Source: Streptococcus loxodontisalivarius (GTDB lineage: Bacteria; Bacillota; Bacilli; Lactobacillales; Streptococcaceae). From it: a stretch of DNA of 35,053 bases. Location: positions 1 to 35,053 of the forward strand of contig NZ_JAFBEH010000024.1 of the NCBI RefSeq assembly GCF_016908645.1, in the 5' to 3' direction. This document shows positions 18,067-25,601 of the stretch, in pieces (positions within the stretch are counted from its first letter, which is position 1; each line of letters opens with the position of its first letter). Both the position numbers and the translations under genes were made by a program. The notes under the pieces were generated by a model. The model was not told where the DNA came from. It saw nothing but the letters and a program-made list of their open reading frames with translations, and did no database searches.

Positions 18067-18075
18067 ATTATAGCA
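18067..18075 (-). promoter_or_regulatory. Extended -10 promoter of metG
   Basis: TGCTATAAT on the minus strand, 43 bases before the ATG at 18024. The start point would be near 18060. No T-box leader is visible in this short 5' region. Confidence 0.65.
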
Positions 18076-18099
18076 TAAAGAAAAAGAATATTGTAGTCA

Positions 18100-18423
18100 C
18101 TATAAGAGACTAAGTAGCAACAATCCTAAACTCAAGATCAAAATCAAACCGAAAAACAAGAGACAGGCTATCTTATAAGCTAGTGGATTTTGTGGATTTA
18201 AACCTAGTCCATAACCAATTTCTCTAGGAATCCAAAAAGCTTGCCCAAGGCTCTGTTGACCTCTTTTTGATAAAAGTAAGAGACCATAATTGAGAAAGAA
18301 TGCCCACAAGATAGAAACCACTAATAAATCAACTCCAAGTGAGCGATTCAAGAGCAAGCGAGCAAGACAGAGACCTATGATAAACAGGACAGAACAAGCA
18401 TTTAAATAATAATATTTTTTCAT
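18100..18423 (-). CDS. Small membrane protein of unknown function
   Basis: 107 residues with three hydrophobic segments (about 10-26, 34-52 and 86-105). Between them lies a polar stretch with RGQQSLGQAFWIPREIGYGLGLNP. I do not recognise the family; the RE-IGYG-GLNP stretch suggests a small DUF-type integral membrane protein. The start at 18423 has AGGTG upstream; the longer start at 18432 does not. It lies immediately after the end of a decayed oxidoreductase gene, overlapping its stop. The metG promoter lies close to its 3' end and no terminator is seen between them. Confidence 0.65.
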   Translation of the reverse strand: MKKYYYLNACSVLFIIGLCLARLLLNRSLGVDLLVVSILWAFFLNYGLLLLSKRGQQSLGQAFWIPREIGYGLGLNPQNPLAYKIACLLFFGLILILSLGLLLLSLL

Positions 18424-18757
18424 AAAACACACCTAACTAGCTTATCGTAGAGAATGGACTTACTCCTCGAATCATACTCATCCAAAGAACGACTCATCGA
18501 GTCCAGAAGATTCTTGACAGGACCTGGAATGGCGTGGATGTAAACAGGCGAGAAAATCCAGATTAGATCTGCTGCTGCGATTTCTTGGCGAATACGAAAG
18601 ATAGGATCTGGCGTTGGAAACTCAATATCTTGTTTCATAAGCGGTGTGTCAGCGTAATCAAGATAGGCAACTTCAATCTCTGGATTGAGCGCTTCTTTTG
18701 CTAGCTGACTATTGAAACCCTCCTGAAGAAAGAGAATCTGTGATAACTAAGATTTTC
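18420..18757 (-). pseudogene. Decayed NAD(P)H-dependent FMN reductase-like gene
   Basis: The open part (72 codons from 18638) has IWIFSPVYIHAIPGPVKNLLD, the flavodoxin-fold core of small NADPH-FMN reductases. In frame upstream, without a start, lies QEGFNSQLAKEALNPEIEVAYLD, and one frame away KILVITDSLS, which should precede it as the phosphate-binding N-terminus. So there is a frameshift near 18725 and no start codon for the first part. The C-terminus stops at YDKLV plus four residues, whereas the family continues for about 80 more. Both ends are damaged; it should be non-functional. Confidence 0.75.
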
Positions 18758-18790
18758 GTGTAAAAATACTCTTTCTAAAAGTTGCTTGTA

Positions 18791-19717
18791 TTAATCAGAA
18801 GACAAGAGACTATTGGCAATAATTCCCATAACAATCAAGGCAATTCCTAGCCAGCCAAGTAGATTTGGCCAAGCGTCTCCCAACAACAAACAACCAAAAA
18901 TAAGGGTGAAAATCACTTCACCTGCCTGGGTCGCTTCAACGACTGCCAGTTGTTTATGATTGTCCTTGACGAGATTTGTCGCTTCAAAGAATAAGAGCGT
19001 CGCAATGACTCCTGAAAAAAGAGCAACAATGATAGACTGTCCAACTTGAGACCAGGTCGGTAAACCAACTCTTATCAGTGCAGCTATGGACAGGCAGAGC
19101 CAGAAAGGCATTGACATAAGTGTCATGCCATACACCCTTTGACTGGTTGAAAGGCCATCTGATTTGGTCAGCGCCAGCATTTTTCGATTTCCCAAGGGAT
19201 AAGCGATAGCTGCCAGTATTATGCAGAGCAGGGCAATCAAGAAGCCATTCCCTAAACCATAATAAAGATAAGGCAACTGAATTAGGAAAACACCTAGCAA
19301 GATAATCAAACTCATCATGATATTTTTAACGGGGATAGACTTACCAAACAAGGGCGTCAAAAGCAATCCGCACAGTATGGTCAATTGCCAGCTAGTAGCG
19401 ATAAACCAAGATGACCCATATAAGGAAGCTAGGGTCAGTGGCCCATAAAAGAGACCAAAACCAACCGTTGACCAGATTAACCAAGACTTGGGACGCTTTT
19501 GAATCGTCTGATAAACCGCTTGAGTCTGCTCTTTCGGTTTTAAAAAGACAAACAAAATAGGAAGTGAAAAGAGATACCTGAGACTGGCTGACCACATCCA
19601 ATCTCCCCCATCTAGATTCATACTTCTATTGAAAATAAAGGTAAAGGCAAAGAAGAGAGCAGCTAAAACACCATAAACAAGAGCTTTAACCAATTGATTT
19701 TTTGACAAAGACTTCAT
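18791..19717 (-). CDS. DMT-superfamily multidrug-efflux-like transporter
   Basis: 308 residues with ten hydrophobic helices and an internal two-fold arrangement typical of the drug/metabolite transporter superfamily. GSSWFIATSWQLTILCG and the C-terminal VEATQAGEVIFTLIFG are EamA-like repeats, close to the group annotated as multidrug resistance efflux transporters. It begins 12 bases after the SDR gene stop, with only AGGA 11 bases before the ATG, so the two genes probably share a transcript. Substrate unknown. The stop is followed by the decayed reductase. Confidence 0.8.
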   Translation of the reverse strand: MKSLSKNQLVKALVYGVLAALFFAFTFIFNRSMNLDGGDWMWSASLRYLFSLPILFVFLKPKEQTQAVYQTIQKRPKSWLIWSTVGFGLFYGPLTLASLYGSSWFIATSWQLTILCGLLLTPLFGKSIPVKNIMMSLIILLGVFLIQLPYLYYGLGNGFLIALLCIILAAIAYPLGNRKMLALTKSDGLSTSQRVYGMTLMSMPFWLCLSIAALIRVGLPTWSQVGQSIIVALFSGVIATLLFFEATNLVKDNHKQLAVVEATQAGEVIFTLIFGCLLLGDAWPNLLGWLGIALIVMGIIANSLLSSD

Positions 19718-19729
19718 AAAAACAGAATC

Positions 19730-20557
19730 CTATTTCCAAACGTCTTCTAGGCTGATTGGTTTACGACCCAAGACACGTTCGATGTCAGTTGAAAGCCCTG
19801 CTTGTTCTCCCCTTTTGATAGCTGTATAGGTTGACACCCATGAATCGTATTCCCACTGCTCAGCAGGCCAAACCTTGCGTGATTCGTAGGCTTCTTCTAC
19901 CGTTTCGTCGATGTAAACAAAATTTTGACTCTCAATCTTGTTAATACGAGCAACAATTTCTTCCATATTTAGGTCATCTGGACCAGTCATATTAAGGGTT
20001 TGATTCTCCCAGTTCTGCGGTTGGGTTAGAATTTTGCTAGCGACAGCTGAGACGTCACGTCGAGAAACAGCGGAGCATTTACCAAGACCCGCAGGACCCT
20101 TGATTTCGCCGTATTCCTTAAGCATATCTAGGAAAAATTCCAAATAAAAATTATCTCGGATAAAGGTGTAAGTGAGCCCCAGGTCCTTGATATGTTTTTC
20201 TGTCTTAGCATGGTCACGCGCCAAGGTGAAAGTTGAATCGTCCGCTGCATTGTAGAATGATGTGTAGACGATATGTTTGACACCTGCCTCCTTAGCTGCA
20301 TCCACAAAATCCAAATGCTGCTTAACACGTAGAGGATTCTCCTTGGCAGAGACCATAAAGAGGACGTCCACTCCAGTCAGCGCCTGACGGACACTTTCTG
20401 TATTTTCATAGGCTGCTTGATAGACAGTCGCACCTTCTAGTTGAGGTGCACGCTCAGGGCTGCGAGCCAAAAGGCGAGCCTTGAACCCCGCCTCTGATAC
20501 CGCGCGAGCCACCTGCCCACCAAGATTTCCAGTCACACCAGTAATTGCAATTTCCAT
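19730..20557 (-). CDS. NmrA/QorB-like NAD(P)-binding SDR protein
   Basis: 275 residues. GVTGNLGGQV at the N-terminus is the NAD(P) motif of atypical SDRs. VLFMVSAKENP, YTSFYNA and DHAKTEKHIKDLGLTYTFIRDNFY follow the order seen in the NmrA/QorB quinone reductase family. It is a cytoplasmic redox enzyme or sensor. I prefer the ATG at 20557: AAGGAGA touches the ATG at 20563 but is seven bases from the second. A TGCTATAAT promoter lies about 25 bases upstream. It is followed at 12 bases by the DMT exporter. Confidence 0.83.
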   Translation of the reverse strand: MEIAITGVTGNLGGQVARAVSEAGFKARLLARSPERAPQLEGATVYQAAYENTESVRQALTGVDVLFMVSAKENPLRVKQHLDFVDAAKEAGVKHIVYTSFYNAADDSTFTLARDHAKTEKHIKDLGLTYTFIRDNFYLEFFLDMLKEYGEIKGPAGLGKCSAVSRRDVSAVASKILTQPQNWENQTLNMTGPDDLNMEEIVARINKIESQNFVYIDETVEEAYESRKVWPAEQWEYDSWVSTYTAIKRGEQAGLSTDIERVLGRKPISLEDVWK

Positions 20558-20580
20558 AGTCATTCTCCTTAGTTTTTCTT

Positions 20581-20589
20581 ATTATAGCA
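20581..20589 (-). promoter_or_regulatory. Extended -10 promoter of the SDR/DMT pair
   Basis: TGCTATAAT on the minus strand, directly after the tRNA-Ser terminator and before the AAGGAGA site. Confidence 0.6.
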
Positions 20590-20628
20590 AATAGCAGAGC
20601 TTCTTTCAGAGATTTGGTGTGGGAAAAC

Positions 20629-20653
20629 AAAAAAGCCGAGGATAACCTCAGCT
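20629..20653 (-). terminator. Terminator of tRNA-Ser
   Basis: AGCTGAGG pairs with CCTCGGCT around TTAT and runs into TTTTTTG on the minus strand, 15 bases after the tRNA 3' end. Confidence 0.9.
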
Positions 20654-20667
20654 CTAATGTCTTATCA

Positions 20668-20757
20668 AGGAGGATGTGGGATTCGAACCCACGCACGCTT
20701 TTACACGCCTGACGGTTTTCAAGACCGTTCCCTTCAGCCGGACTTGGGTAATCCTCC
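20668..20757 (-). tRNA. tRNA-Ser (anticodon UGA)
   Basis: The acceptor arm GGAGGAT pairs with ATCCTCC. The anticodon loop reads CTTGAAA with TGA. The T arm has GGTTCGAATCC. A long variable arm makes it a class II tRNA, as expected for serine. The CCA end is not encoded. Confidence 0.96.
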
Positions 20758-20861
20758 ATTGCCTATTTAGTATATCAGAGCTTTCTATTAAATGCAAGTG
20801 TTTTTTCAGATTTTTTTAGAAAGAAACTTGCAAATAGCCCTCCAACTTCTATTCCTTAATA

Positions 20862-20870
20862 TGCTATAAT
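20862..20870 (+). promoter_or_regulatory. Extended -10 promoter of tehB
   Basis: TGCTATAAT lies 28 bases before the tehB start, divergent from tRNA-Ser. Confidence 0.65.
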
Positions 20871-20898
20871 GAAACTATCTGATATTGGAGGAAAGAAG

Positions 20899-21768
20899 AT
20901 GACAAGCAAAAATCTTGTTTTATATAAACGTATGCCCAACTGGACTGGCGAAACTATGCCTGAGGCAATCAAACGCCGTCATAATACTAAGGTCGGCACT
21001 TGGGGCAAGCTAACTATTCTCTCTGGCGAGCTCAAATTCTATGAGATGACTGAGGATGATCAGATTACAGCCGAGCATATCTTTACCAAAGATAGTGACA
21101 TTCCTTTTGTTGAGCCACAGGCTTGGCACAAGGTTGAGGCTTTGACTGATGATTTGGAATTTTATTTGGAGTTCTACTGTCAGTTAGAAGATTATCTCAA
21201 CAAGAAACACGGCTGGACGAAGACCCACTCGGAAGTCATCGAAGCAGCTCCGCTATTGTCCCCCAAAAGTAAGATCCTGGACCTGGGCTGTGGACAAGGG
21301 CGTAACTCTCTTTATCTCAGCATGCTGGGGCATGATGTAACTTCTGTGGATGCCAATGGGCAGAGCCTTGTCATGTTAGAAAATATGGCTATGGAAGAAG
21401 ATATTCCTGCCAAGATTGACTGGTATGATATCAACGAGGCAAATATTACCGATACTTTTGACTTTATCCTGTCAACAGTGGTCTTTATGTTCCTTGACCG
21501 TGAGCAGATTCCTCATATCATCCAAGACATGCAAGACCATACAAAAATCGGTGGCTACAATCTGATTGTCTGCGCCATGGATACTGAGAACTATCCTTGC
21601 CCAATGCCATTTAGCTTTACCTTCAAAGAGGGTGAACTTAAGGACTACTACAAGGATTGGGAATTGGTCAAATACAATGAAAACGTCGGTCAACTTCACA
21701 AGGTCGATGAAAACGGCAATCGTATCCAGCTTCAATTCGCAACAATGTTGGCTAAGAAAGTTAAATAA
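20899..21768 (+). CDS. tehB: TehB-like SAM-dependent methyltransferase
   Basis: 289 residues. The N-terminal 90 residues form the small beta domain (LVLYKRMPNWTGETMPEA) found fused to TehB. The class I methyltransferase domain follows, with ILDLGCGQGRNSLYLS as motif I and VTSVDANG as motif II. The protein uses S-adenosylmethionine; TehB members give tellurite resistance and probably handle reactive chalcogen compounds. I chose the ATG at 20899 because GGAGG lies just upstream, and the earlier ATG at 20869 is inside the promoter. A terminator follows at once, so it is monocistronic. Confidence 0.9.
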   Translation: MTSKNLVLYKRMPNWTGETMPEAIKRRHNTKVGTWGKLTILSGELKFYEMTEDDQITAEHIFTKDSDIPFVEPQAWHKVEALTDDLEFYLEFYCQLEDYLNKKHGWTKTHSEVIEAAPLLSPKSKILDLGCGQGRNSLYLSMLGHDVTSVDANGQSLVMLENMAMEEDIPAKIDWYDINEANITDTFDFILSTVVFMFLDREQIPHIIQDMQDHTKIGGYNLIVCAMDTENYPCPMPFSFTFKEGELKDYYKDWELVKYNENVGQLHKVDENGNRIQLQFATMLAKKVK

Positions 21769-21779
21769 ACACTCAAAAA

Positions 21780-21815
21780 CCAAGTCTGACCTGGTAAGTT
21801 AGACTTGGCTTTTTA
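21780..21815 (+). terminator. Terminator of tehB
   Basis: CCAAGTCT pairs with AGACTTGG and is followed by CTTTTTAAG, 11 bases after the stop. Confidence 0.85.
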
Positions 21816-21847
21816 AGTAACATCACCTTGACTCCTACCACATATAG

Positions 21848-22012
21848 TGCTATTATCATTTAGCTAACACTAGATATGAGACTTGGACAGTAAAACGATC
21901 TGGAAGATCCTTTGGCATTTCAATACAGAAATTCGATTTTGTCGGTATAGTTGACATTGCCCGTCCAACGGATTTTGTATCATTTTATTTGAACACGGGA
22001 CTAAAAGACTAG
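21848..22012 (+). pseudogene. Possible remnant of a coding region
   Basis: Fifty-five codons are open between two TAG stops, with no ATG start. The reading has a protein-like composition (TRYETWTVKRSGRSFG, then KFDFVGIVDIARPTDF). I cannot name a family. It lies in the 351-base gap between tehB and the nucleoside kinase and may be the tail of a deleted gene, or chance. Confidence 0.25.
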
Positions 22013-22026
22013 TGAAAAAGATGAGC

Positions 22027-22053
22027 TGGCTAGAAAATCTAGATTTTCTGCCA
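22027..22053. other. Perfect palindrome upstream of the nucleoside kinase
   Basis: AGAAAATCTAGATTTTCT (22032-22049) is a perfect 18-base palindrome. TGGC and GCCA extend it with one unpaired T. No T tract follows on either strand, so it may be an operator or mRNA structure rather than a terminator. Confidence 0.5.
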
Positions 22054-22119
22054 TCTCCCTATTTTCATACGCCTTTTTAATGCCCTTTGTATCATTAGTT
22101 TTGGAGGTATGTAACTATA

Positions 22120-22758
22120 GTGATTATACTAGCAGGCATGATTGGTGTCGGTAAGACGACTTATACATCACAGTTGGCTGAGGTTTTGGGGACTCAAGCT
22201 TTCTTTGAACCTGTAGATAACAACCCTATTCTTGATAAATATTATGAGGATCCTGATAAATACGGCTTTGCGCTACAGATTTATTTCCTCAATAAACGTT
22301 TTAAGTCCATCAAAGAAGCCTACAAGGAAAACAATAATATCCTAGATCGTTCTATCTACGAGGATGCTCTTTTTACCTATATTAATACCTTACAAGGTAG
22401 CATCAGTCAGGAAGAGTACAATATCTACCTAGAGCTTCTTGAAAATATGATGGAAGAAATTTCAGAGCTACCTAAGAAGGCTCCAGATCTTCTTATCTAT
22501 TTGGACGGCAGCTTTGAGCACATCATGTCAAACATCGAAAAACGTGGGCGCTCTTATGAACAACCAACTGCTGAGAACGGACTCTTGGACTACTACCGTC
22601 TCCTCCACAGCCACTACCAAGGCTGGTATGAAGACTACGACCACAGTCCAAAGCTCCGCATTTCAACAGATAACCTAGACATCAATAAGCCAGAGGATTG
22701 GGATAAGGTTTACCAAATTATCTCTGAAAAAATGGCAGAGCTGGGCTTGGAAAATTAA
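22120..22758 (+). CDS. Deoxynucleoside kinase
   Basis: 212 residues of the dNK/dCK/dGK family, which phosphorylates deoxynucleosides for salvage in the cytoplasm. GMIGVGKTT is the P-loop, FFEPVDNNP carries the substrate-side Glu, DRSIYED is the DRS motif, and KRGRSYEQ is the lid-like Arg region. The start is a GTG at 22120. GGAGG lies 12 bases upstream, farther than usual, and is followed at once by ATG TAA, a start-stop minimal ORF. A terminator follows the stop. Which base it prefers cannot be judged here. Confidence 0.9.
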   Translation: MIILAGMIGVGKTTYTSQLAEVLGTQAFFEPVDNNPILDKYYEDPDKYGFALQIYFLNKRFKSIKEAYKENNNILDRSIYEDALFTYINTLQGSISQEEYNIYLELLENMMEEISELPKKAPDLLIYLDGSFEHIMSNIEKRGRSYEQPTAENGLLDYYRLLHSHYQGWYEDYDHSPKLRISTDNLDINKPEDWDKVYQIISEKMAELGLEN

Positions 22759-22762
22759 AAGA

Positions 22763-22788
22763 GAGTGGAAACTTTTTCCACTCGTTTT
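22763..22788 (+). terminator. Terminator of the nucleoside kinase gene
   Basis: GAGTGGAAA pairs with TTCCACTC and is followed by GTTTT. It separates this gene from the convergent SMR gene, whose stop is at 22789. Confidence 0.8.
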
Positions 22789-23112
22789 CTAGTGTCCACT
22801 GCCATAGAGATTGACGATAACAACACCGACCAAGATAAGAGCGATGCCAAACAAAGTCATGAGATTGGTCGATTCTTTCCAGAGATAGATGCCTAAAATA
22901 GTCGTCACTACGATACCAACTCCAGACCAGATGGCATAGGCTACGCCTAGATTGATTCCTTTCAAGACTTGTGAAAAAATCAAAAAACAAGCGCACAAGG
23001 TCAGAAGCGCAGCTATTCCCAAAGCAAGTTTGCTAAAGCCCTGCGATGCTTTCAAAAGGCTGGTTCCGATAATTTCCAATAAAATAGCTAGTGCTAGGTA
23101 GATATAAGTCAT
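22789..23112 (-). CDS. Small multidrug resistance (SMR) transporter
   Basis: 107 residues with four transmembrane helices, the size of EmrE/QacE. Glu13, in LLEIIGTSLLKAS, is the conserved proton/substrate-coupling residue. WSGVGIVVTTILG is the helix 3 signature. It works as a dimer exporting cationic compounds, or guanidinium in the Gdx subgroup. AAAGGAG precedes the ATG, with promoter TTGTAC-17-TATAAT upstream. It is a single gene with no regulator beside it. Confidence 0.9.
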   Translation of the reverse strand: MTYIYLALAILLEIIGTSLLKASQGFSKLALGIAALLTLCACFLIFSQVLKGINLGVAYAIWSGVGIVVTTILGIYLWKESTNLMTLFGIALILVGVVIVNLYGSGH

Positions 23113-23138
23113 GATGGCTCCTTTGATAGATTAAAACT

Positions 23139-23167
23139 ATTATAAATGATAAAGATCACTTGTACAA
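23139..23167 (-). promoter_or_regulatory. Promoter of the SMR gene
   Basis: TTGTAC (23167-23162), 17 bases, TATAAT (23144-23139), on the minus strand. Confidence 0.75.
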
Positions 23168-23198
23168 GCTGGAACTGAGTCATTATTTTATGGAAATA

Positions 23199-23228
23199 TT
23201 GACAATAATTATGACATTATGTTATAGT
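23199..23228 (+). promoter_or_regulatory. Promoter of the DUF975 gene
   Basis: TTGACA (23199-23204), 18 bases, TATAGT (23223-23228) with a TGT extension. Confidence 0.7.
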
Positions 23229-23256
23229 TTTTTTATTATTTTTTAAGGAGAATTTT

Positions 23257-23871
23257 ATGGAACGTCGTGCTTTAAAACAAGCCGCAAAAGAAAAACTTGT
23301 AGGTAATTGGCTCTGGGGTGTTGGAATTAGCCTTATCACTCTTCTGGTTTCACTTTTTATTAGCTTTATCAGTTCAGGACTAGGTGGCATTCTAAATGGT
23401 ATCCTCTCTGCAGGTATCATCCTTGCTATGTTGCACCTCATTGATAATCGTAAAGATGATAACATCTTCTCTGCTGCTTTTTCAGGATTTACAGAAAATC
23501 GTATTTTACCTGTATTCTTGACTAGCTTACTACAATATATCTTTATTGGACTTTGGTCTCTATTACTTGTTGTACCAGGTATCATCAAATCTTATTCTTA
23601 CGCTATGTCACTATATATCGTTGATGATTTGAAACGTCAGGGTCGTGAAGTAAAACCTACCGAAGCTATCACTAAGTCTCGTCGCTTAATGGATGGACAT
23701 AAGATGGAACTCTTTATTTTTGACCTTAGCTTCATTGGTTGGTTCATCCTTGGATCACTTGCCTTTGGTATTGGTACACTTTGGGTTGGTGTCTACTACT
23801 ATGCAGCAAAAGCTGAATTCTATCGTGAACTCGCAAATCAAAATCCTTCAATCATTGAAGAAGAATATTAG
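23257..23871 (+). CDS. DUF975 family membrane protein
   Basis: 204 residues. The N-terminus RRALKQAAKEKLVGNWLWG, the central VVPGIIKSYSYAMSLYIVDD and the later EAITKSRRLMDGHKMELFIFDLS are the DUF975 signature. Five to six hydrophobic segments are visible, so it is in the cytoplasmic membrane. Function is not known to me. AAGGAG precedes the ATG, and a terminator follows the stop, so it is transcribed alone. Confidence 0.9.
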   Translation: MERRALKQAAKEKLVGNWLWGVGISLITLLVSLFISFISSGLGGILNGILSAGIILAMLHLIDNRKDDNIFSAAFSGFTENRILPVFLTSLLQYIFIGLWSLLLVVPGIIKSYSYAMSLYIVDDLKRQGREVKPTEAITKSRRLMDGHKMELFIFDLSFIGWFILGSLAFGIGTLWVGVYYYAAKAEFYRELANQNPSIIEEEY

Positions 23872-23881
23872 AATATCTAAG

Positions 23882-23910
23882 ATACTGGATCAAGGTCCAG
23901 TATTTTTATT
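23882..23910 (+). terminator. Terminator of the DUF975 gene
   Basis: ATACTGGA pairs with TCCAGTAT around six bases and is followed by TTTTTATTTT. Confidence 0.88.
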
Positions 23911-23986
23911 TTCAATCCCCATCCTCGCTTACTCATGCGATTTTTGATAAAATGGAAGGCAAATATCACTTGCAAAGGATAAAACG

Positions 23987-24814
23987 ATGAAACTTATCTC
24001 ATGGAATATTGATTCCCTCAATGCTGCTCTGACCAGCGACTCGGCACGCGCTCTGCTATCTCGTGCGGTAATCGACACCTTGGTTGCGGAAAATGCTGAT
24101 GTCATCGCTATTCAGGAGACAAAACTCTCAGCCAAAGGCCCTACCAAAAAGCACTTGGAGATTCTCGAGAGCTACTTCCCTAACTACAAAAACACTTGGC
24201 GCTCATCGGTTGAGCCTGCTAGAAAAGGCTACGCTGGAACCATGTTCCTCTATAAAGAAGAACTTGACCCAGTCATCAGTTTTCCTGAAATCGGTGCCCC
24301 TTCCACAATGGACAGCGAAGGCCGCATCATCACCTTGGAATTTGACGACTTTTTCGTGACCCAAGTCTATACTCCAAATGCTGGTGACGGTTTGAAACGA
24401 CTTGCTGACCGCCAAGTTTGGGACGACTGCTACGCAGACTATCTAGCAGAGCTTGACAGTCAAAAGCCAGTCCTTGCCACAGGTGACTACAACGTTGCCC
24501 ACAAGGAAATCGACCTTGCCAACCCATCAAGCAACCGTCGTTCACCAGGATTCACCGATGAAGAACGTCAAGGATTTACCAACCTCCTTGCCAAAGGCTT
24601 TACAGATACCTTCCGTCATGTTCACGGTGATGTGCCAAATGTCTACTCATGGTGGGCACAGCGCAGTAAAACTTCTAAAATCAATAACACAGGCTGGAGA
24701 ATCGACTACTGGTTGACCTCAAACCGCCTAGCAGACAAAATCACCAAATCAGAAATGATTAGCTCAGGTGATCGCCAAGACCACACCCCAATCGTCTTGG
24801 AAATTGATTTGTAA
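23987..24814 (+). CDS. exoA: Exodeoxyribonuclease III / AP endonuclease
   Basis: 275 residues, the length of pneumococcal ExoA. It cuts abasic sites and removes 3' blocked ends in base excision repair. SWNIDSLNA starts the fold; IQETKLS holds the metal-binding Glu; QVYTPNAG, TGDYNVAHKEIDL (catalytic Asp/Asn), WRIDYWL and the final SGDRQDHTPIVLEI (catalytic His) are all present. AAGGA precedes the ATG. It is monocistronic, with a bidirectional terminator shared with the convergent acetyltransferase. Confidence 0.95.
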   Translation: MKLISWNIDSLNAALTSDSARALLSRAVIDTLVAENADVIAIQETKLSAKGPTKKHLEILESYFPNYKNTWRSSVEPARKGYAGTMFLYKEELDPVISFPEIGAPSTMDSEGRIITLEFDDFFVTQVYTPNAGDGLKRLADRQVWDDCYADYLAELDSQKPVLATGDYNVAHKEIDLANPSSNRRSPGFTDEERQGFTNLLAKGFTDTFRHVHGDVPNVYSWWAQRSKTSKINNTGWRIDYWLTSNRLADKITKSEMISSGDRQDHTPIVLEIDL

Positions 24815-24823
24815 AATAAAAAG

Positions 24824-24858
24824 AAAATCTAGTTGAGATGAGTCAGCTAGATTTTTTG
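24824..24858. terminator. Bidirectional terminator between exoA and the acetyltransferase
   Basis: AAATCTAG-TTGA pairs with TCAG-CTAGATTT; the plus side ends in TTTTTT and the minus side in TTTTCTTTTTATTTT. Confidence 0.85.
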
Positions 24859-24890
24859 GTTTACTTAATGATTATCAGTTTTGGTACATC

Positions 24891-25508
24891 TTATTTTGCT
24901 TTGATCTCTGCTAGGGCTTGTTTAGATGCTGGTAGATCAACACTTGTCAGGTAAGGCATAGCTTCATCAAGCTCTTCTTCTGAGAAGTTCCACCATTCCA
25001 AGTCTTGAAGAAAGGCAATGGTCTCTTCATCAAAACGGTACTTGATGACACGGGCAGGATTTCCAACAGCAATGGCATAGTCAGGAATGTCTTTAGCTAC
25101 AACAGCCTTGCTGCCGATAACGGCACCATTTCCAATCTTGACTCCTGGCATAATGGTTGCGTCGCGACCAATCCAGACATCGTGTCCAACAATGGTATCA
25201 CCTTTATCAGGCATATCTGCTGCCGTCATGCCCATGTTTTGACGCCATTTCTCCTTAACAAGCATGAAAGGATAGCTTGAAACTGAGGCAATACTGTGGT
25301 TGGCAGCTGACATGATGAATTGAACACCGTTTGCCAGACTACAGAAGTTACCGATTGTCAAATCGCCATGCCCTGGAATATTGTAAAGAACATTGTCTTC
25401 TTCAAAATTCTCTCCTTCACGTTCCTTAGCATAATAAGTGTAAGCTCCAACTGTGATATTGTCCGCTTTTACTTGTTCTTTCAAGAAAATCATTTCATTT
25501 GCTGTCAT
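24891..25508 (-). CDS. Hexapeptide-repeat acetyltransferase (Vat/CatB-like xenobiotic type)
   Basis: 205 residues forming a left-handed beta helix. The catalytic His lies in FIMSAANHS (about residue 71), and the hexapeptide turns include GHDVWIGRDATIMPGVKIGNG and VIGSKAVVAKDIP, ending in VGNPARVI, all typical of Vat/CatB O-acetyltransferases that use acetyl-CoA. GAGGT precedes the ATG. Its promoter carries a 33-base element identical to that in front of the gene at 30225, next to a TetR gene. The substrate may be an antibiotic-like compound or a native metabolite; the sequence does not decide. Confidence 0.88.
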   Translation of the reverse strand: MTANEMIFLKEQVKADNITVGAYTYYAKEREGENFEEDNVLYNIPGHGDLTIGNFCSLANGVQFIMSAANHSIASVSSYPFMLVKEKWRQNMGMTAADMPDKGDTIVGHDVWIGRDATIMPGVKIGNGAVIGSKAVVAKDIPDYAIAVGNPARVIKYRFDEETIAFLQDLEWWNFSEEELDEAMPYLTSVDLPASKQALAEIKAK

Positions 25509-25541
25509 AAGATTACCTCTTTCATTTCATTGATTGTTATT

Positions 25542-25597
25542 AGTATATAGCAGATCTGCGGTCATTTGAAGGACAGATTTGACCAAAAGTGTCGAAT
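25542..25597 (-). promoter_or_regulatory. Promoter with TetR-type shared element, acetyltransferase gene
   Basis: The -35 TTCAAA (25570-25565), 17-base spacer and -10 TATACT (25547-25542) are on the minus strand. The 33 bases 25565-25597 are identical to 30279-30311 and include the -35 plus about 27 bases upstream, with GACA and TGTC as a dyad. Confidence 0.75.
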
Positions 25598-25601
25598 TGT
25601 C

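Noticed and set aside
18420..18638. A 72-residue stand-alone flavodoxin-like protein
   Set aside because: Coding sequence of the missing N-terminus continues upstream in and out of frame and the C-terminal half is absent, so it is a gene fragment.
20454..20759. Minus-strand frame of 101 codons across tRNA-Ser
   Set aside because: It runs through the tRNA, its terminator and the SDR promoter, so it cannot be a gene.
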